This document shows positions 45,165-53,378 of a DNA stretch of 64,000 bases, piece after piece. This DNA is from Streptomyces fulvoviolaceus. Lineage in GTDB: Bacteria; Actinomycetota; Actinomycetes; Streptomycetales; Streptomycetaceae. The DNA is taken from positions 62,001 to 126,000 of the forward strand of contig NZ_JOEY01000019.1 of the NCBI RefSeq assembly GCF_000718165.1, read 5' to 3'. Each line of letters opens with the position of its first letter. Within the stretch, counting starts at the first letter, position 1. The position numbers and the translations under genes are program-made. The notes beneath the pieces are model-generated. The model saw nothing but the letters and a program-made list of their open reading frames with translations, did not search any database and was not told where the DNA came from.

Positions 45165-46085
45165 TCACTCGACGTCCAGCACCGCCTTGCCGCGCAGCCT
45201 GCGGCTGCCGAGGGCCTCCACCGCATCCGCGATCTTGCCCCACGGCCCGCGCCAGCCGACCGGTACCCGCAGTTTCCCAGCGGCGGCCAGCGCGAGCAGT
45301 CGGTCCAGCTGGGCCTGCCGGTCGGTGAGCCCGCCACCGTTGTAGACCGAGACGATGGTCTTGGGCGTCCTGCTGCCCAGCGTGGACCCGACGGGCAGCA
45401 CGGCCTCCCGCGCCGCGGCCCAGCCGACGCTCTGCAGACTGCCGCCCGGCGCCAACAGACTGTACGCGGCGACGAGTTGGTCGCCTCCCACGGTGTCGAC
45501 CACGACGTCGACGGGTGACGTGACCCGATCGACGCCGGCCACCGCCTCGTCCGCCCCGAGCTCCGTGACCCACCGGCGCCCGTCCTCCGAACCGGCCACC
45601 CCGATGACGTACGCCCCACCGAGCGCCGCGAGCTGTACCGCGAACCCGCCGACCCCGCCGGACGCCCCGGTCACCAGTACCCGGCGGCCGAGGAGCGGCC
45701 CCGCCTGTTCGAGGGCCCGCAGGGCGGTGCCCGCCGCGACCGGCAGGGCGGCGGCCTCCCCGAGGTCGACACCGGCCGGGACCACCGCGACGTCGGCCAC
45801 ATCCATGGCGCGCAGCGCGCCGAACCCGCCGCCCTCCCCGAATCCGACGACCCGGCTTCCCACCGTGGGCCCGCTGCCGTCCGCCGCGGCGGCCACGATG
45901 ATCCCGGCCGCGTCGAAGCCGATCACCTCGCCCGGCTCGGCGCGCTCCGCGAAGTACAGCTCAGCCGCGTTCAGCGAGGTGTGCCGGACCTCCACGAGGA
46001 CCTGGCCGGGACCCGGTTCCGGGTCCGGAGCCTCCCCCGGGCTCAGCCGTCCGGGTGCCTCGGGGTTCACGATCAGTGCGCGCAT
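45165..46085 (-). CDS. Zinc-binding-type alcohol dehydrogenase / quinone reductase family protein
   Basis: The 306-residue protein has the medium-chain reductase fold with the NADPH motif VTGASGGVGGFAVQLA (about 140-155) and an N-terminal GroES-like domain (MRALIVNPEAPGRLSPGEAPD). Zinc-binding cysteines are absent. The start at 46085 follows GAAGGG; upstream codons of the same frame lack homology. It is divergent from the methyltransferase at 46186 with about 100 bp between. Confidence 0.87.
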   Translation of the reverse strand: MRALIVNPEAPGRLSPGEAPDPEPGPGQVLVEVRHTSLNAAELYFAERAEPGEVIGFDAAGIIVAAAADGSGPTVGSRVVGFGEGGGFGALRAMDVADVAVVPAGVDLGEAAALPVAAGTALRALEQAGPLLGRRVLVTGASGGVGGFAVQLAALGGAYVIGVAGSEDGRRWVTELGADEAVAGVDRVTSPVDVVVDTVGGDQLVAAYSLLAPGGSLQSVGWAAAREAVLPVGSTLGSRTPKTIVSVYNGGGLTDRQAQLDRLLALAAAGKLRVPVGWRGPWGKIADAVEALGSRRLRGKAVLDVE

Positions 46086-46185
46086 GGGCTTGCCCTTCTC
46101 GTCGTAGGCCGCTCGCCCCACGCCAACCGCGGCCGATCCGGACTTCTTCCCGCCGCCGCGGTCCCGTTCGCGGTTGGATGGCGTC

Positions 46186-47013
46186 ATGACCACCGACGAG
46201 CACGCACGGCTGATGCGGGCCAACCAGGCGAACTGGGACGCCCGCACACCCGTCCACCTCGCCAGCCGGTTCTACGGCCTCGATCAGGACCTCGACCCCG
46301 AGCGCTGGTTCGCCGCCTTCGAGTGGGAGGACCTCGGCGACCTGGCCGGCCGCGACGTGCTCCATCTGCAGTGCCACCTCGGCACCGAGACGATCGCCCT
46401 CGCCCGGCGCGGGGCCCGCGCCGTCGGCCTCGACTTCTCCGAGGCGTCGGTGGCGGCCGCGACCGACATCGCGGCGAAGGCGGACGTGGACGTCGACTAC
46501 GTACAGGCCAATGTGTACGACGCCGTCGAGGCCCTGGGAGGGCGGCGGTTCGACGTTGTCTACACCGGCAAGGGCGCCCTGTGTTACCTGCCCGACCTCG
46601 AACGCTGGGCCGGCGTGGTGTCCCAACTCCTGCGTCCGGGCGGCCTGTTGTACGTGGTCGAGTTCCATCCGCTGCTCAACTCGCTGGGCCCGAAGCCCAC
46701 TCCGGGCGAGGGTCCGGAGCTTCTGCTGCGCCACGACTACCTGGGCGGCGACGGCCCCGTGCACCGGGACGCGACCCACACCTACACCGACGGCCCGGCG
46801 GTGGCGGGCGCCACGGAAAGCTACGAGTGGATGCACGGAATAGGAGAGGTCGTGAGCGCGTTGACGGGGGCAGGACTCACCGTCCGGCGCCTTCGCGAGA
46901 GCGACGAGCTTCCCTGGCCGCGCTGGCCGCAGATGACGCGGACGCCGTCCGGCTGGTGGCGGCTTCCCGAGCCGCGCATCCCACTCCTGTACGGCCTCCT
47001 GGCCGGCCGCTGA
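46186..47013 (+). CDS. Class I SAM-dependent methyltransferase
   Basis: The 275-residue protein has motif I as VLHLQCHLGTETIAL, then GLDFSEASVAAAT and VVYTGKGALCYLPDL, of the Methyltransf_25 type. The LQCHLGTET form is a common actinobacterial variant in which the usual DxGxGxG acidic residue is replaced. A conserved ending (RWPQMTRTPSGWWRLPEP) suggests a family-specific lid. The ATG at 46186 has GGATGG nearby; a TTG 12 bases upstream is also possible. Substrate unknown. Confidence 0.87.
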   Translation: MTTDEHARLMRANQANWDARTPVHLASRFYGLDQDLDPERWFAAFEWEDLGDLAGRDVLHLQCHLGTETIALARRGARAVGLDFSEASVAAATDIAAKADVDVDYVQANVYDAVEALGGRRFDVVYTGKGALCYLPDLERWAGVVSQLLRPGGLLYVVEFHPLLNSLGPKPTPGEGPELLLRHDYLGGDGPVHRDATHTYTDGPAVAGATESYEWMHGIGEVVSALTGAGLTVRRLRESDELPWPRWPQMTRTPSGWWRLPEPRIPLLYGLLAGR

Positions 47014-47044
47014 GCCGTATCTCACAGACGTGGCCGGACACCCC

Positions 47045-47065
47045 GTGCTACTGTGCGACTAGCAC
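47045..47065. promoter_or_regulatory. Inverted repeat in the rho leader
   Basis: GTGCTA and TAGCAC flank nine bases (47045-47065). It lies 237 bp before the rho start, near a possible promoter. The right half resembles half of a CIRCE heat-shock operator but the orientation does not fit, so I leave its factor open. Confidence 0.35.
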
Positions 47066-47242
47066 TCGTGTACGCCCCGTTTCGGGCGCCGGTGCCAGTT
47101 CCTCCTCAGTTGGCTGACCCGTCCGTCGCTCTGCGACCGGCACACCAGCATCCCAGCACCACCTCGTGAGCAGGGCCTTTCGTCGTACCCGAGGTGTTGT
47201 TTTCCCCGCCGCCCGAAGGCGCACTGTCCGCCTTCCCCGCGC

Positions 47243-47291
47243 GACTTCTCCCCCTTCCTTCGCATGCCTCATGCCTTCCGTCCTTGAAAGG
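47243..47291 (+). promoter_or_regulatory. Pyrimidine-rich, G-poor leader of the rho gene
   Basis: From 47243 to 47291 the leader is mainly C and T (CTTCTCCCCCTTCCTTCGC, then GCCTTCCGTCCTTG), with very few G. Rho binds such C-rich RNA, and rho genes are known to control themselves through their leaders in E. coli. Attenuation at this site is therefore plausible. The GAAAGGA ribosome site follows directly. Confidence 0.4.
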
Positions 47292-47301
47292 ACACACCAT
47301 C

Positions 47302-48444
47302 ATGACCACCACACTCGAACACCCCCCTGTACAGCAGCAGACCCCCGCCCGGGTCGCCACCGGTGTCCTCGACATCGACGCGAACGGGAAGGGGCATCTG
47401 CGCGCCGAGAGCCTGCTGCCCTCGTCCTCCGACCTCCAGGTCGCCCCCGCACTGATCCGCAAGTACGGCCTGCGCAAGGGCGACCGCGTCGACGGCGTGC
47501 GCGGCACCCAGCGCGCTCTGACCGAGGTCGCCCGGGTCAACGGGCGCAAGCCCGAAGAACTGCGCGGCCGCCGCCACTTCCAGGACCTGACGCCGCTGCA
47601 CCCCAACGAGCGGCTCCGCCTCGAACACCCGGCGGCCGGGCTGACGGGGCGCGTCCTCGACCTGCTCGCACCCGTCGGCAAGGGCCAGCGCGGGCTCATC
47701 GTGGCCCCGCCCAAGACCGGAAAGACCGTCATCCTCCAGCAGATCGCGGCCGCCGTCGCCGGCAACCACCCCGACAGCCGCCTGATGGTGGTGCTGCTCG
47801 ACGAGCGGCCCGAGGAGGTCACCGACATGCGGCGCTCCGTGCGCGGCGAGGTGTACGCCTCGACCTTCGACCAGGGTCCGAAGCAGCACATCGCGCTCGC
47901 CGAGCTCGTGATCGAGCGGGCCAAACGGTTCGTCGAGGCGGGCGAGGACGTCGTGATCCTCCTCGACTCCCTGACCCGGCTGTGCCGGGCCCACAACAAC
48001 GCGGCCTCCTCCAGCGGCCGGACGCTCAGCGGCGGTGTGGACGCGGGCGCGCTGCTCGGGCCCAAGCGGTTCTTCGGCGCCGCCCGCCTGGCCGAGGAGG
48101 GCGGCTCGCTCACGATCCTCGCCACCGCACTGGTGGAGACGGGCTCCCGTGCCGACGACTTCTTCTTCGAGGAGCTCAAGGGCACCGGCAACATGGAGCT
48201 GCGGCTGAGCCGCGACCCGGCGTCCCGCCGCGTCTTCCCTGCCGTCGACATCAACCCTTCCGGCACCCGCCGCGAGGAACTCCTGCTCTCCCCGGCCGAG
48301 TTGACCGCCGTACGCGGCCTGCGCCGGGCCCTGCACACCCGCGACGGCCAGACCAACCTGGAGACCCTTCTGGAGCGCATGCGCGCGACCCCGGACAACG
48401 CGACGTTCCTGCGCCGCATCCAGCCGACGCTGCCCACCGGCTGA
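47302..48444 (+). CDS. rho: Transcription termination factor Rho, short form
   Basis: The 380-residue protein has the cold-shock-like RNA-binding domain (about 18-70) and the complete ATPase: P-loop APPKTGKT (135-142), LLDERPEEVTDM (with Arg169), Q-loop ILLDSLTRLCRAHN (219-232) and R-loop KGTGNMELRL. The residues that contact bicyclomycin in E. coli Rho have counterparts here (Lys138, Lys141, Arg169, Asp222, Ser223, Arg226). The main Streptomyces Rho is far longer because of a large basic insert; that insert and the N-terminal helices are missing. It is probably a second Rho. GAAAGGA lies 11 bases before the ATG. Confidence 0.87.
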   Translation: MTTTLEHPPVQQQTPARVATGVLDIDANGKGHLRAESLLPSSSDLQVAPALIRKYGLRKGDRVDGVRGTQRALTEVARVNGRKPEELRGRRHFQDLTPLHPNERLRLEHPAAGLTGRVLDLLAPVGKGQRGLIVAPPKTGKTVILQQIAAAVAGNHPDSRLMVVLLDERPEEVTDMRRSVRGEVYASTFDQGPKQHIALAELVIERAKRFVEAGEDVVILLDSLTRLCRAHNNAASSSGRTLSGGVDAGALLGPKRFFGAARLAEEGGSLTILATALVETGSRADDFFFEELKGTGNMELRLSRDPASRRVFPAVDINPSGTRREELLLSPAELTAVRGLRRALHTRDGQTNLETLLERMRATPDNATFLRRIQPTLPTG

Positions 48445-48537
48445 CGGGTCGTTCGCGCATCCCCCGTCCGGGTGTTCACGGGCTTCGTTCGGCCGGGGCA
48501 GCGCGGTGTACGGCGAGTCCGTTCCTACGTTTGCGAT

Positions 48538-49710
48538 ATGACAATCGGATTGACTTCCCGGGCTGCCGTGTCAACCTGCGCTCTCTGCGTGGCCGGCCTG
48601 CTGGCGCTCGCGCCCGCCACGGCGGTGGCCGGGACCGGTACCGATCCGGGTGCGGCCGGTGGACCGCGGGCGGCGACTGCACAACCCTCCCTGCTGTACC
48701 GGTCCGGCACGCACGTCCGGCCGCGCCCCGGAGCGCCCGAGGTCCCCGACGTCTCCGCGCGGTCGTGGGTCGTCGCCGACGCACGCACCGGCGAGGTGCT
48801 CGCCGCGCACAACGCCCACCGCAAGCTGCCGCCCGCGAGCACCTTGAAGACCCTGTTCGCCCTGACGGTGCTGCCGGCACTCCCGGGCGGCATCCGGCAC
48901 AAGGTGAAAGAGGCCGAACTGGCGGACATCGGTCCGGGCAGCAGCCTGGTCGGGGTCGCCGAGGGGCGTACGTACCGGGTCGCCGATCTGTGGCGCGGGG
49001 TCTTCCTCAACTCCGGCAACGACGCCGTGCACGTGCTGGCCCGGCTGAGCGGCGGCTGGCGCAACGCGGCCACGCGCATGCAGGCCAAGGCCCGGGCCCT
49101 GGGCGCCCACGACACGCACGTGCTGTCGCCCGACGGCTACGACACACCGGGCCAGGTGTCGTCGGCGTACGACCTCGCCGTGTTCGGCCGGGCGGGGCTG
49201 CGCAACGCCGACTTCGCGCGCTACTGCGGCACCGTCGATGCCAAGTTCCCGGGCGGCGGCGGATGGTCGTACGAGATCCAGAACACCAACCGGCTGCTGA
49301 CCGGCGAGGACGGCGTGCAGCGGTACCCGGGGCTGATCGGGATCAAGAACGGCTACACCAGCAACGCCGGCAACACGCTTGTCGCCGCCGCCCGCCGGGG
49401 CGGGCGCACCCTCGTCGTCACGGTGATGAACCCTCAGTCGGGCGGCGGCTTCGCCGTGTACGAGGAGGCGCGCGAGCTGCTCGACTGGGGGTTCGGCGCC
49501 GCCGGGCGGGTGGATCCGGTGGGGTCGCTCGACGCCCTGCGTGTGAGGCCTCGGTCGGGGCCCGAAGTCGTGCCCGCTGCGGCAGCCGTGACGCGGGACG
49601 ACGGGTCCGGCTGGTCCGAGACCGGGGCGATCGCCGGAGCCGCCGGGCTGGGCGCGGGCGCCGTCGCACTGGTCCTGCGGTACAGGATCGGCCGGCCGAC
49701 GCGGGGCTGA
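48538..49710 (+). CDS. D-alanyl-D-alanine carboxypeptidase (serine PBP, S11 family)
   Basis: The 390-residue protein has a signal peptide (VSTCALCVAGLLALAPATAVAG), the S11 catalytic motifs STLK (101-104), SGN (159-161) and KNG (270-272, where most have KTG), and a C-terminal membrane anchor (about 360-382, AIAGAAGLGAGAVALVLRY). It trims the last D-Ala from peptidoglycan stem peptides at the cell surface. The Asn in KNG is frequent in actinobacterial members. Its final 277 bases overlap, on the opposite strand, the 3 prime end of the GT87-like gene. Confidence 0.88.
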   Translation: MTIGLTSRAAVSTCALCVAGLLALAPATAVAGTGTDPGAAGGPRAATAQPSLLYRSGTHVRPRPGAPEVPDVSARSWVVADARTGEVLAAHNAHRKLPPASTLKTLFALTVLPALPGGIRHKVKEAELADIGPGSSLVGVAEGRTYRVADLWRGVFLNSGNDAVHVLARLSGGWRNAATRMQAKARALGAHDTHVLSPDGYDTPGQVSSAYDLAVFGRAGLRNADFARYCGTVDAKFPGGGGWSYEIQNTNRLLTGEDGVQRYPGLIGIKNGYTSNAGNTLVAAARRGGRTLVVTVMNPQSGGGFAVYEEARELLDWGFGAAGRVDPVGSLDALRVRPRSGPEVVPAAAAVTRDDGSGWSETGAIAGAAGLGAGAVALVLRYRIGRPTRG

Positions 49711-50810
49711 CCGACCGGCAGCCACAGCAGCAGGCCGAGGGTGATCCAGGTGTAGATGTTGCTGCCCAGGAAGCCGTCGACGCCGGACGCGTCGTGGAAC
49801 CACAGCCACACCACGCTGGTGCACAGCACGGCGTACAGGGCGCCCGCGATCCGCGGGTGCCCGGCGCGGACCAGGACGGTGAAGGACGGCAGCAGCCAGA
49901 CCAGGTGGTGCACCCAGGTGATCGGGCTGACCAGGCAGGCGGTCAGCCCGGTGAGCGCGAACGCGGCGGTCCAGTCCCCCGCCGCGGCGGCCCGGCGGGC
50001 GCGCCCCGCCCAGACGCACAGGACGAGAAGCACCGCCACCGCCCACACCGCGCGGTCCGGTGCGCCCAGCCGGGCCAGGACTCCTTGCAGGGACTGGTTC
50101 GAGACGTAGTCCAGGCGGCCCACCCTGGTCGTGTCCCACATCGCCTCGGTCCAGTAGAAGCGCGAGGCGTCCGGGGCCGCGACGGCCGCGAGTGCCGTGG
50201 CCGCTCCGGCCACCGCCGTCGCGGTCGCGGCCGCCCGCCATCGCCGGGTGACCAGCAGCAGGCCGATGAAGAGGGCCGGCGTGAGTTTGATCGCGGAGGC
50301 GAGACCGATCCCGATCCCCGCCCGGCGTCCACGGCCGCCGGCGAGCAGCCACGCATCGCCGAGCACGAGGGCCAGCAGCAGGACGTTCACCTGACCGAAG
50401 CTGAAGGTGTCGCGAAGCGGTTCGAACAGTGCCAGCAGACACGCCCCGAGAGCACAGCCGTACCAGCCGTACCGGCGCCAGGCCGGTCCGATGAGGATGC
50501 GCAGCACCACGACCAGCGCCGCCAGGTTGAGCAGCAGGGCCATGGCGATCGCGGTGTGCAGGCCGAGCAGTGCCATCGGCAGCATGGCGACGGCCGCGAA
50601 CGGCGGATAGGTGAAGCCGTACGCCGTCCCGGGCACCCGGTAGTCGTAGAGCCGTCCGCCGTGATGGACCCAGCTGTCGACGGCACCGTAGTAGACACGC
50701 AGGTCGAACCAGTCGCGCAGCAACGGCACGGTCGCCGTGAAGACGGTGACGGCGGCAGCCAGGGCGAGCACCAGGAGCAGCCGCCCGCGGTCGGTGTCGG
50801 GCAGTCTCAT
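49434..50810 (-). CDS. GT87-like polyprenol-phosphate mannosyltransferase (DUF2029 family)
   Basis: The 458-residue membrane protein has about ten helices, with the early GT-C acidic residue in LRDWFDLRVYYGA and DYRVPGTAYGFTYPPFAAVAM, and FEPLRDTFSFGQVNVLLLAL. This is the DUF2029 alpha-1,2-mannosyltransferase group that decorates lipomannan-type glycolipids in actinobacteria. The last 75 or so residues (after ILYRR) are Pro/Ala/Ser-rich and run antisense to the carboxypeptidase gene; they may be an unstructured tail. The ATG at 50810 overlaps the MptB-like stop by 4 bases. Confidence 0.82.
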   Translation of the reverse strand: MRLPDTDRGRLLLVLALAAAVTVFTATVPLLRDWFDLRVYYGAVDSWVHHGGRLYDYRVPGTAYGFTYPPFAAVAMLPMALLGLHTAIAMALLLNLAALVVVLRILIGPAWRRYGWYGCALGACLLALFEPLRDTFSFGQVNVLLLALVLGDAWLLAGGRGRRAGIGIGLASAIKLTPALFIGLLLVTRRWRAAATATAVAGAATALAAVAAPDASRFYWTEAMWDTTRVGRLDYVSNQSLQGVLARLGAPDRAVWAVAVLLVLCVWAGRARRAAAAGDWTAAFALTGLTACLVSPITWVHHLVWLLPSFTVLVRAGHPRIAGALYAVLCTSVVWLWFHDASGVDGFLGSNIYTWITLGLLLWLPVGQPRVGRPILYRRTSATAPAPSPAAPAIAPVSDQPDPSSRVTAAAAGTTSGPDRGLTRRASSDPTGSTRPAAPNPQSSSSRASSYTAKPPPD

Positions 50811-52201
50811 GCCGTACGTCCCAACTCCGGGGCCTGTGCCGTCTGGTGGGCCTGTATCAGCACGACCAGGGCGAGCGCGCCGCCGGAGACGGCCAGGACC
50901 AGTTGCCCGATGTCCGCGGGGCCACCGCTCGGCAGGACGGAGAGCGCCAGTACTCCCGTCACGGCGGCCACCCGGTGCCGTACCGAGGTGCTGGGTGCCG
51001 CCGCGGCGATGAGGAACAGTCCCCACAGGGCGTACCAGGGGCGGATCGCCGGGCCGAGGGCGGCCACCGCGGCGAGGCTCAGGCCGAGCGCGTAGACCGG
51101 TCGCGGGCGCAGGCGCAGCCATATGAAGAGGACGGCGACGACGGCTGCGAGGACCCCGACTGCGTGCCAGGCCGGTATGGCCAGGGGCGCCAGGTCGCTG
51201 CCGAGGCGTTCCAGCAGGGCTCGGGTGGCGCGGCCGAGGAGGCTGGTGAGGGCCCAGTTGTGGGGTGACACGGGGGTGTTCAGGGCGCCTATCCAGCCGT
51301 AGCCCGTGCCGGCGACGGCCGTTGCCGCGACGGTGGTGGCGGCGGCTGCGGCGGCGGTCGTCACGACGGCCTTCACCGGAGGGTGGCCGCCCCGCATCCG
51401 CAGGACGACGATCGCGGCGAGGCCCAGCGCTGCGGGCGCCTTGACCAGGGCGGCGAGGGTGACCAGTACGGCGCCCAGAATCGGCCACCGGCCCAGTGCC
51501 GCGACCAGGCCGAGGCCGAGCAGACCGAGCATGATGGCGTCGTTGTGGGCGCCCGCGACCAGGTGGAGCAGCACGAGCGGATTGAGGGCGCCGAGCCAGA
51601 GGGCGGCGGCCGGATCGGCGCCGCTGTGGCGGGCGAGGCTGGGCAGAGCGGCCGCCATGAGCGCCACGCCGAGCAGGGCGACGAGCCGCATCCCGAAGAG
51701 GCCGGCGGGGAGTTCGCCACGAGTGAGGCCGGCCAGTGCGGAGGCGACGGCGAGGAACACCGGGCCGTACGGGGCGCCGGTGTGCTGCCACACGGGGGCG
51801 ACCTCGTCGGCAAGCGGGCCGCCGAGCTGGGCGGGGCCATGTGCGTACACGTCCATGTGCGCGTCGACCATGGCGCCCTGGGCGAGGTAGCTGTACACGT
51901 CCCGGCTGAACAGCGGCGGAGCGAGCAGCAAGGGGGTCGCCCAGATCACCAGGACCGCCATCAGCGCGCGCGGGCTCGGGGGCTCGGGGCTGTGCACCAA
52001 TCGCCCGAGCAGGGCCCAGGCCGCTATCAGCAGGACGACGCCGAAGTAGACGCCGACCAGGCCTAGTGCGGCTTGTGCGGAGGCGGGGGTGAACAGCTCC
52101 CGTACGGGCAGGGCGCCGGCTGTTTCGCCGCCTGCGGCGAGGACGGCGGTGCCGGCCAGGCCGAGTATCTGGCAGCGGCGGATATCGATGGGGAAAGCCA
52201 T
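50807..52201 (-). CDS. mptB: Polyprenol-phosphate mannose-dependent alpha-1,6-mannosyltransferase (MptB-like)
   Basis: The 464-residue membrane protein has about twelve helices and the MptB-like sequence LLAPPLFSRDVYSYLAQGAM (with the GT-C Arg-Asp pair), AHGPAQLGG and GAPYGPVFLAVASALAGL. In Corynebacterium and Mycobacterium MptB starts the alpha-1,6-mannan core of lipomannan. Streptomyces makes no such lipomannan in the known sense, so the product may be another mannolipid. The gene is coupled to the GT87-like gene by a 4-base overlap. The start at 52201 has no strong ribosome site; an ATG 75 bases upstream is possible. Confidence 0.82.
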   Translation of the reverse strand: MAFPIDIRRCQILGLAGTAVLAAGGETAGALPVRELFTPASAQAALGLVGVYFGVVLLIAAWALLGRLVHSPEPPSPRALMAVLVIWATPLLLAPPLFSRDVYSYLAQGAMVDAHMDVYAHGPAQLGGPLADEVAPVWQHTGAPYGPVFLAVASALAGLTRGELPAGLFGMRLVALLGVALMAAALPSLARHSGADPAAALWLGALNPLVLLHLVAGAHNDAIMLGLLGLGLVAALGRWPILGAVLVTLAALVKAPAALGLAAIVVLRMRGGHPPVKAVVTTAAAAAATTVAATAVAGTGYGWIGALNTPVSPHNWALTSLLGRATRALLERLGSDLAPLAIPAWHAVGVLAAVVAVLFIWLRLRPRPVYALGLSLAAVAALGPAIRPWYALWGLFLIAAAAPSTSVRHRVAAVTGVLALSVLPSGGPADIGQLVLAVSGGALALVVLIQAHQTAQAPELGRTA

Positions 52202-52317
52202 GGCCAACACTTGGGTAGCGTGGCAATTTCGGGTGGCCGGAAAGCGACGCGGTGCCTTCCAGGTGGGGGCTGCCATGTGACTGGGTGGTGGGGGTGGTTC
52301 GCCGGCTGCGGGTCCGT

Positions 52318-52373
52318 GGGGGCTGGTCGCGCCCACGCGGCGGAGCCGTAAATTGATACAGCCCCGCGCCCCT
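52318..52373. repeat. Extragenic palindromic repeat, copy 2
   Basis: GGGGGCTGGTCGCGCCCACG continues with a GCGGCGGAGCCG centre and ends ACAGCCCCGCGCCCCT. It matches copy 1 (841-893) and the inverted copy 3 (54883-54936). It lies between the mptB start and the glutaminase stop, where it can end the glutaminase transcript. Confidence 0.75.
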
Positions 52374-52409
52374 GGGTGGGTTGGCCGCGTCCCTCCTCGA
52401 CAAGTTCCG

Positions 52410-53339
52410 TCAGAACACTGACAGCCCGGTCAGTGTCGTGAAGCGCTCGAGGGCCGCCACCCCCGCCACCGAATTCCCCCGCTCGTCCAGCCCCGGACTC
52501 CACACGCACAGCGTGCAACGGCCCGGCACCACGGCGATGATGCCGCCCCCGACCCCGCTCTTGCCGGGCAGGCCCACCCGGTACGCGAACTCTCCCGCCG
52601 CGTCGTACGTCCCGCAGGTCAGCATCACCGCGTTGACCTGTTTGGCCTGGCTCTGGGTGAGGAGGCGGGTGCCGTCGGCGCGGATGCCGTGGCGGGCGAG
52701 GAAGGTGGTGGCGAGGGCGAGGTCGGCGCAGGACGCCATGAGGGAGCAATGGCGGAAGTACTGGTCGAGGAGCATCGGCACCGGGTTGTCGATGTTGCCG
52801 TACGACGCCATGAAGTGGGCCAGGGCGGCGTTGCGGTCGCCGTGTGCGGACTCCGAGGCGGCGACGTCCTTGTCGAAGTCGAGGGCAGGATTGCCGCTCT
52901 CGGTGCGGAGGAAGGACAGGAGTTCCCCCGCGGCGTCGCCCGTACGGGTCTGGAGGCGGTCGGTGACGACCAGCGCGCCCGCGTTGATGAACGGGTTGCG
53001 CGGGATGCCGTTCTCGTACTCGAGCTGGATGAGGGAGTTGAAGGGGTTGCCGGAGGGCTCGCGGCCCACGTGCTCCCAGAGTTCGTCGCCCTCGCGGGCC
53101 AGGTCGAGCGCGAGGGTGAAGACCTTGGTGATGGACTGCGTGGAGAACGGCTCACGCCAGTCCCCCACGCCGTACACCGTGCCGTCCAGCTCCGCGACGG
53201 CCATGCCGAAACTGCGCGGGTCACAGGCGGCGAGCGCCGGGATGTAGTCGGCGCACCGGCCGCGGCCGGGCGTCCGCTCCATCTCGGCGGCGATGCGCTC
53301 CAGGACCGGCGCGAAGGTCTGGGACGAGGTCATGATCAC
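52410..53339 (-). CDS. glsA: Glutaminase A
   Basis: The 309-residue protein matches the length and sequence of bacterial glutaminases: STQSITKVFTLAL (nucleophilic Ser and Lys in Ser-x-x-Lys), NPFINAGALVV, and CGTYDAAGEFAYRVGLPGKSGVGGG near the end. It converts glutamine to glutamate and ammonia in the cytoplasm. The GTG at 53339 is correctly spaced from GGAGG; an ATG two codons later is the alternative. It ends 40 bp after aspA and is probably the last gene of the Asn/Asp operon. Confidence 0.95.
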   Translation of the reverse strand: MIMTSSQTFAPVLERIAAEMERTPGRGRCADYIPALAACDPRSFGMAVAELDGTVYGVGDWREPFSTQSITKVFTLALDLAREGDELWEHVGREPSGNPFNSLIQLEYENGIPRNPFINAGALVVTDRLQTRTGDAAGELLSFLRTESGNPALDFDKDVAASESAHGDRNAALAHFMASYGNIDNPVPMLLDQYFRHCSLMASCADLALATTFLARHGIRADGTRLLTQSQAKQVNAVMLTCGTYDAAGEFAYRVGLPGKSGVGGGIIAVVPGRCTLCVWSPGLDERGNSVAGVAALERFTTLTGLSVF

Positions 53340-53378
53340 TATTGTGCCTCCGGGCCGGTCCTGGTGCGCATCCGCTGC

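Noticed and set aside
47041..47075. CIRCE heat-shock element upstream of rho
   Set aside because: One half resembles TTAGCACTC but the second half is in the wrong orientation and lacks GAG; only a generic inverted repeat remains.
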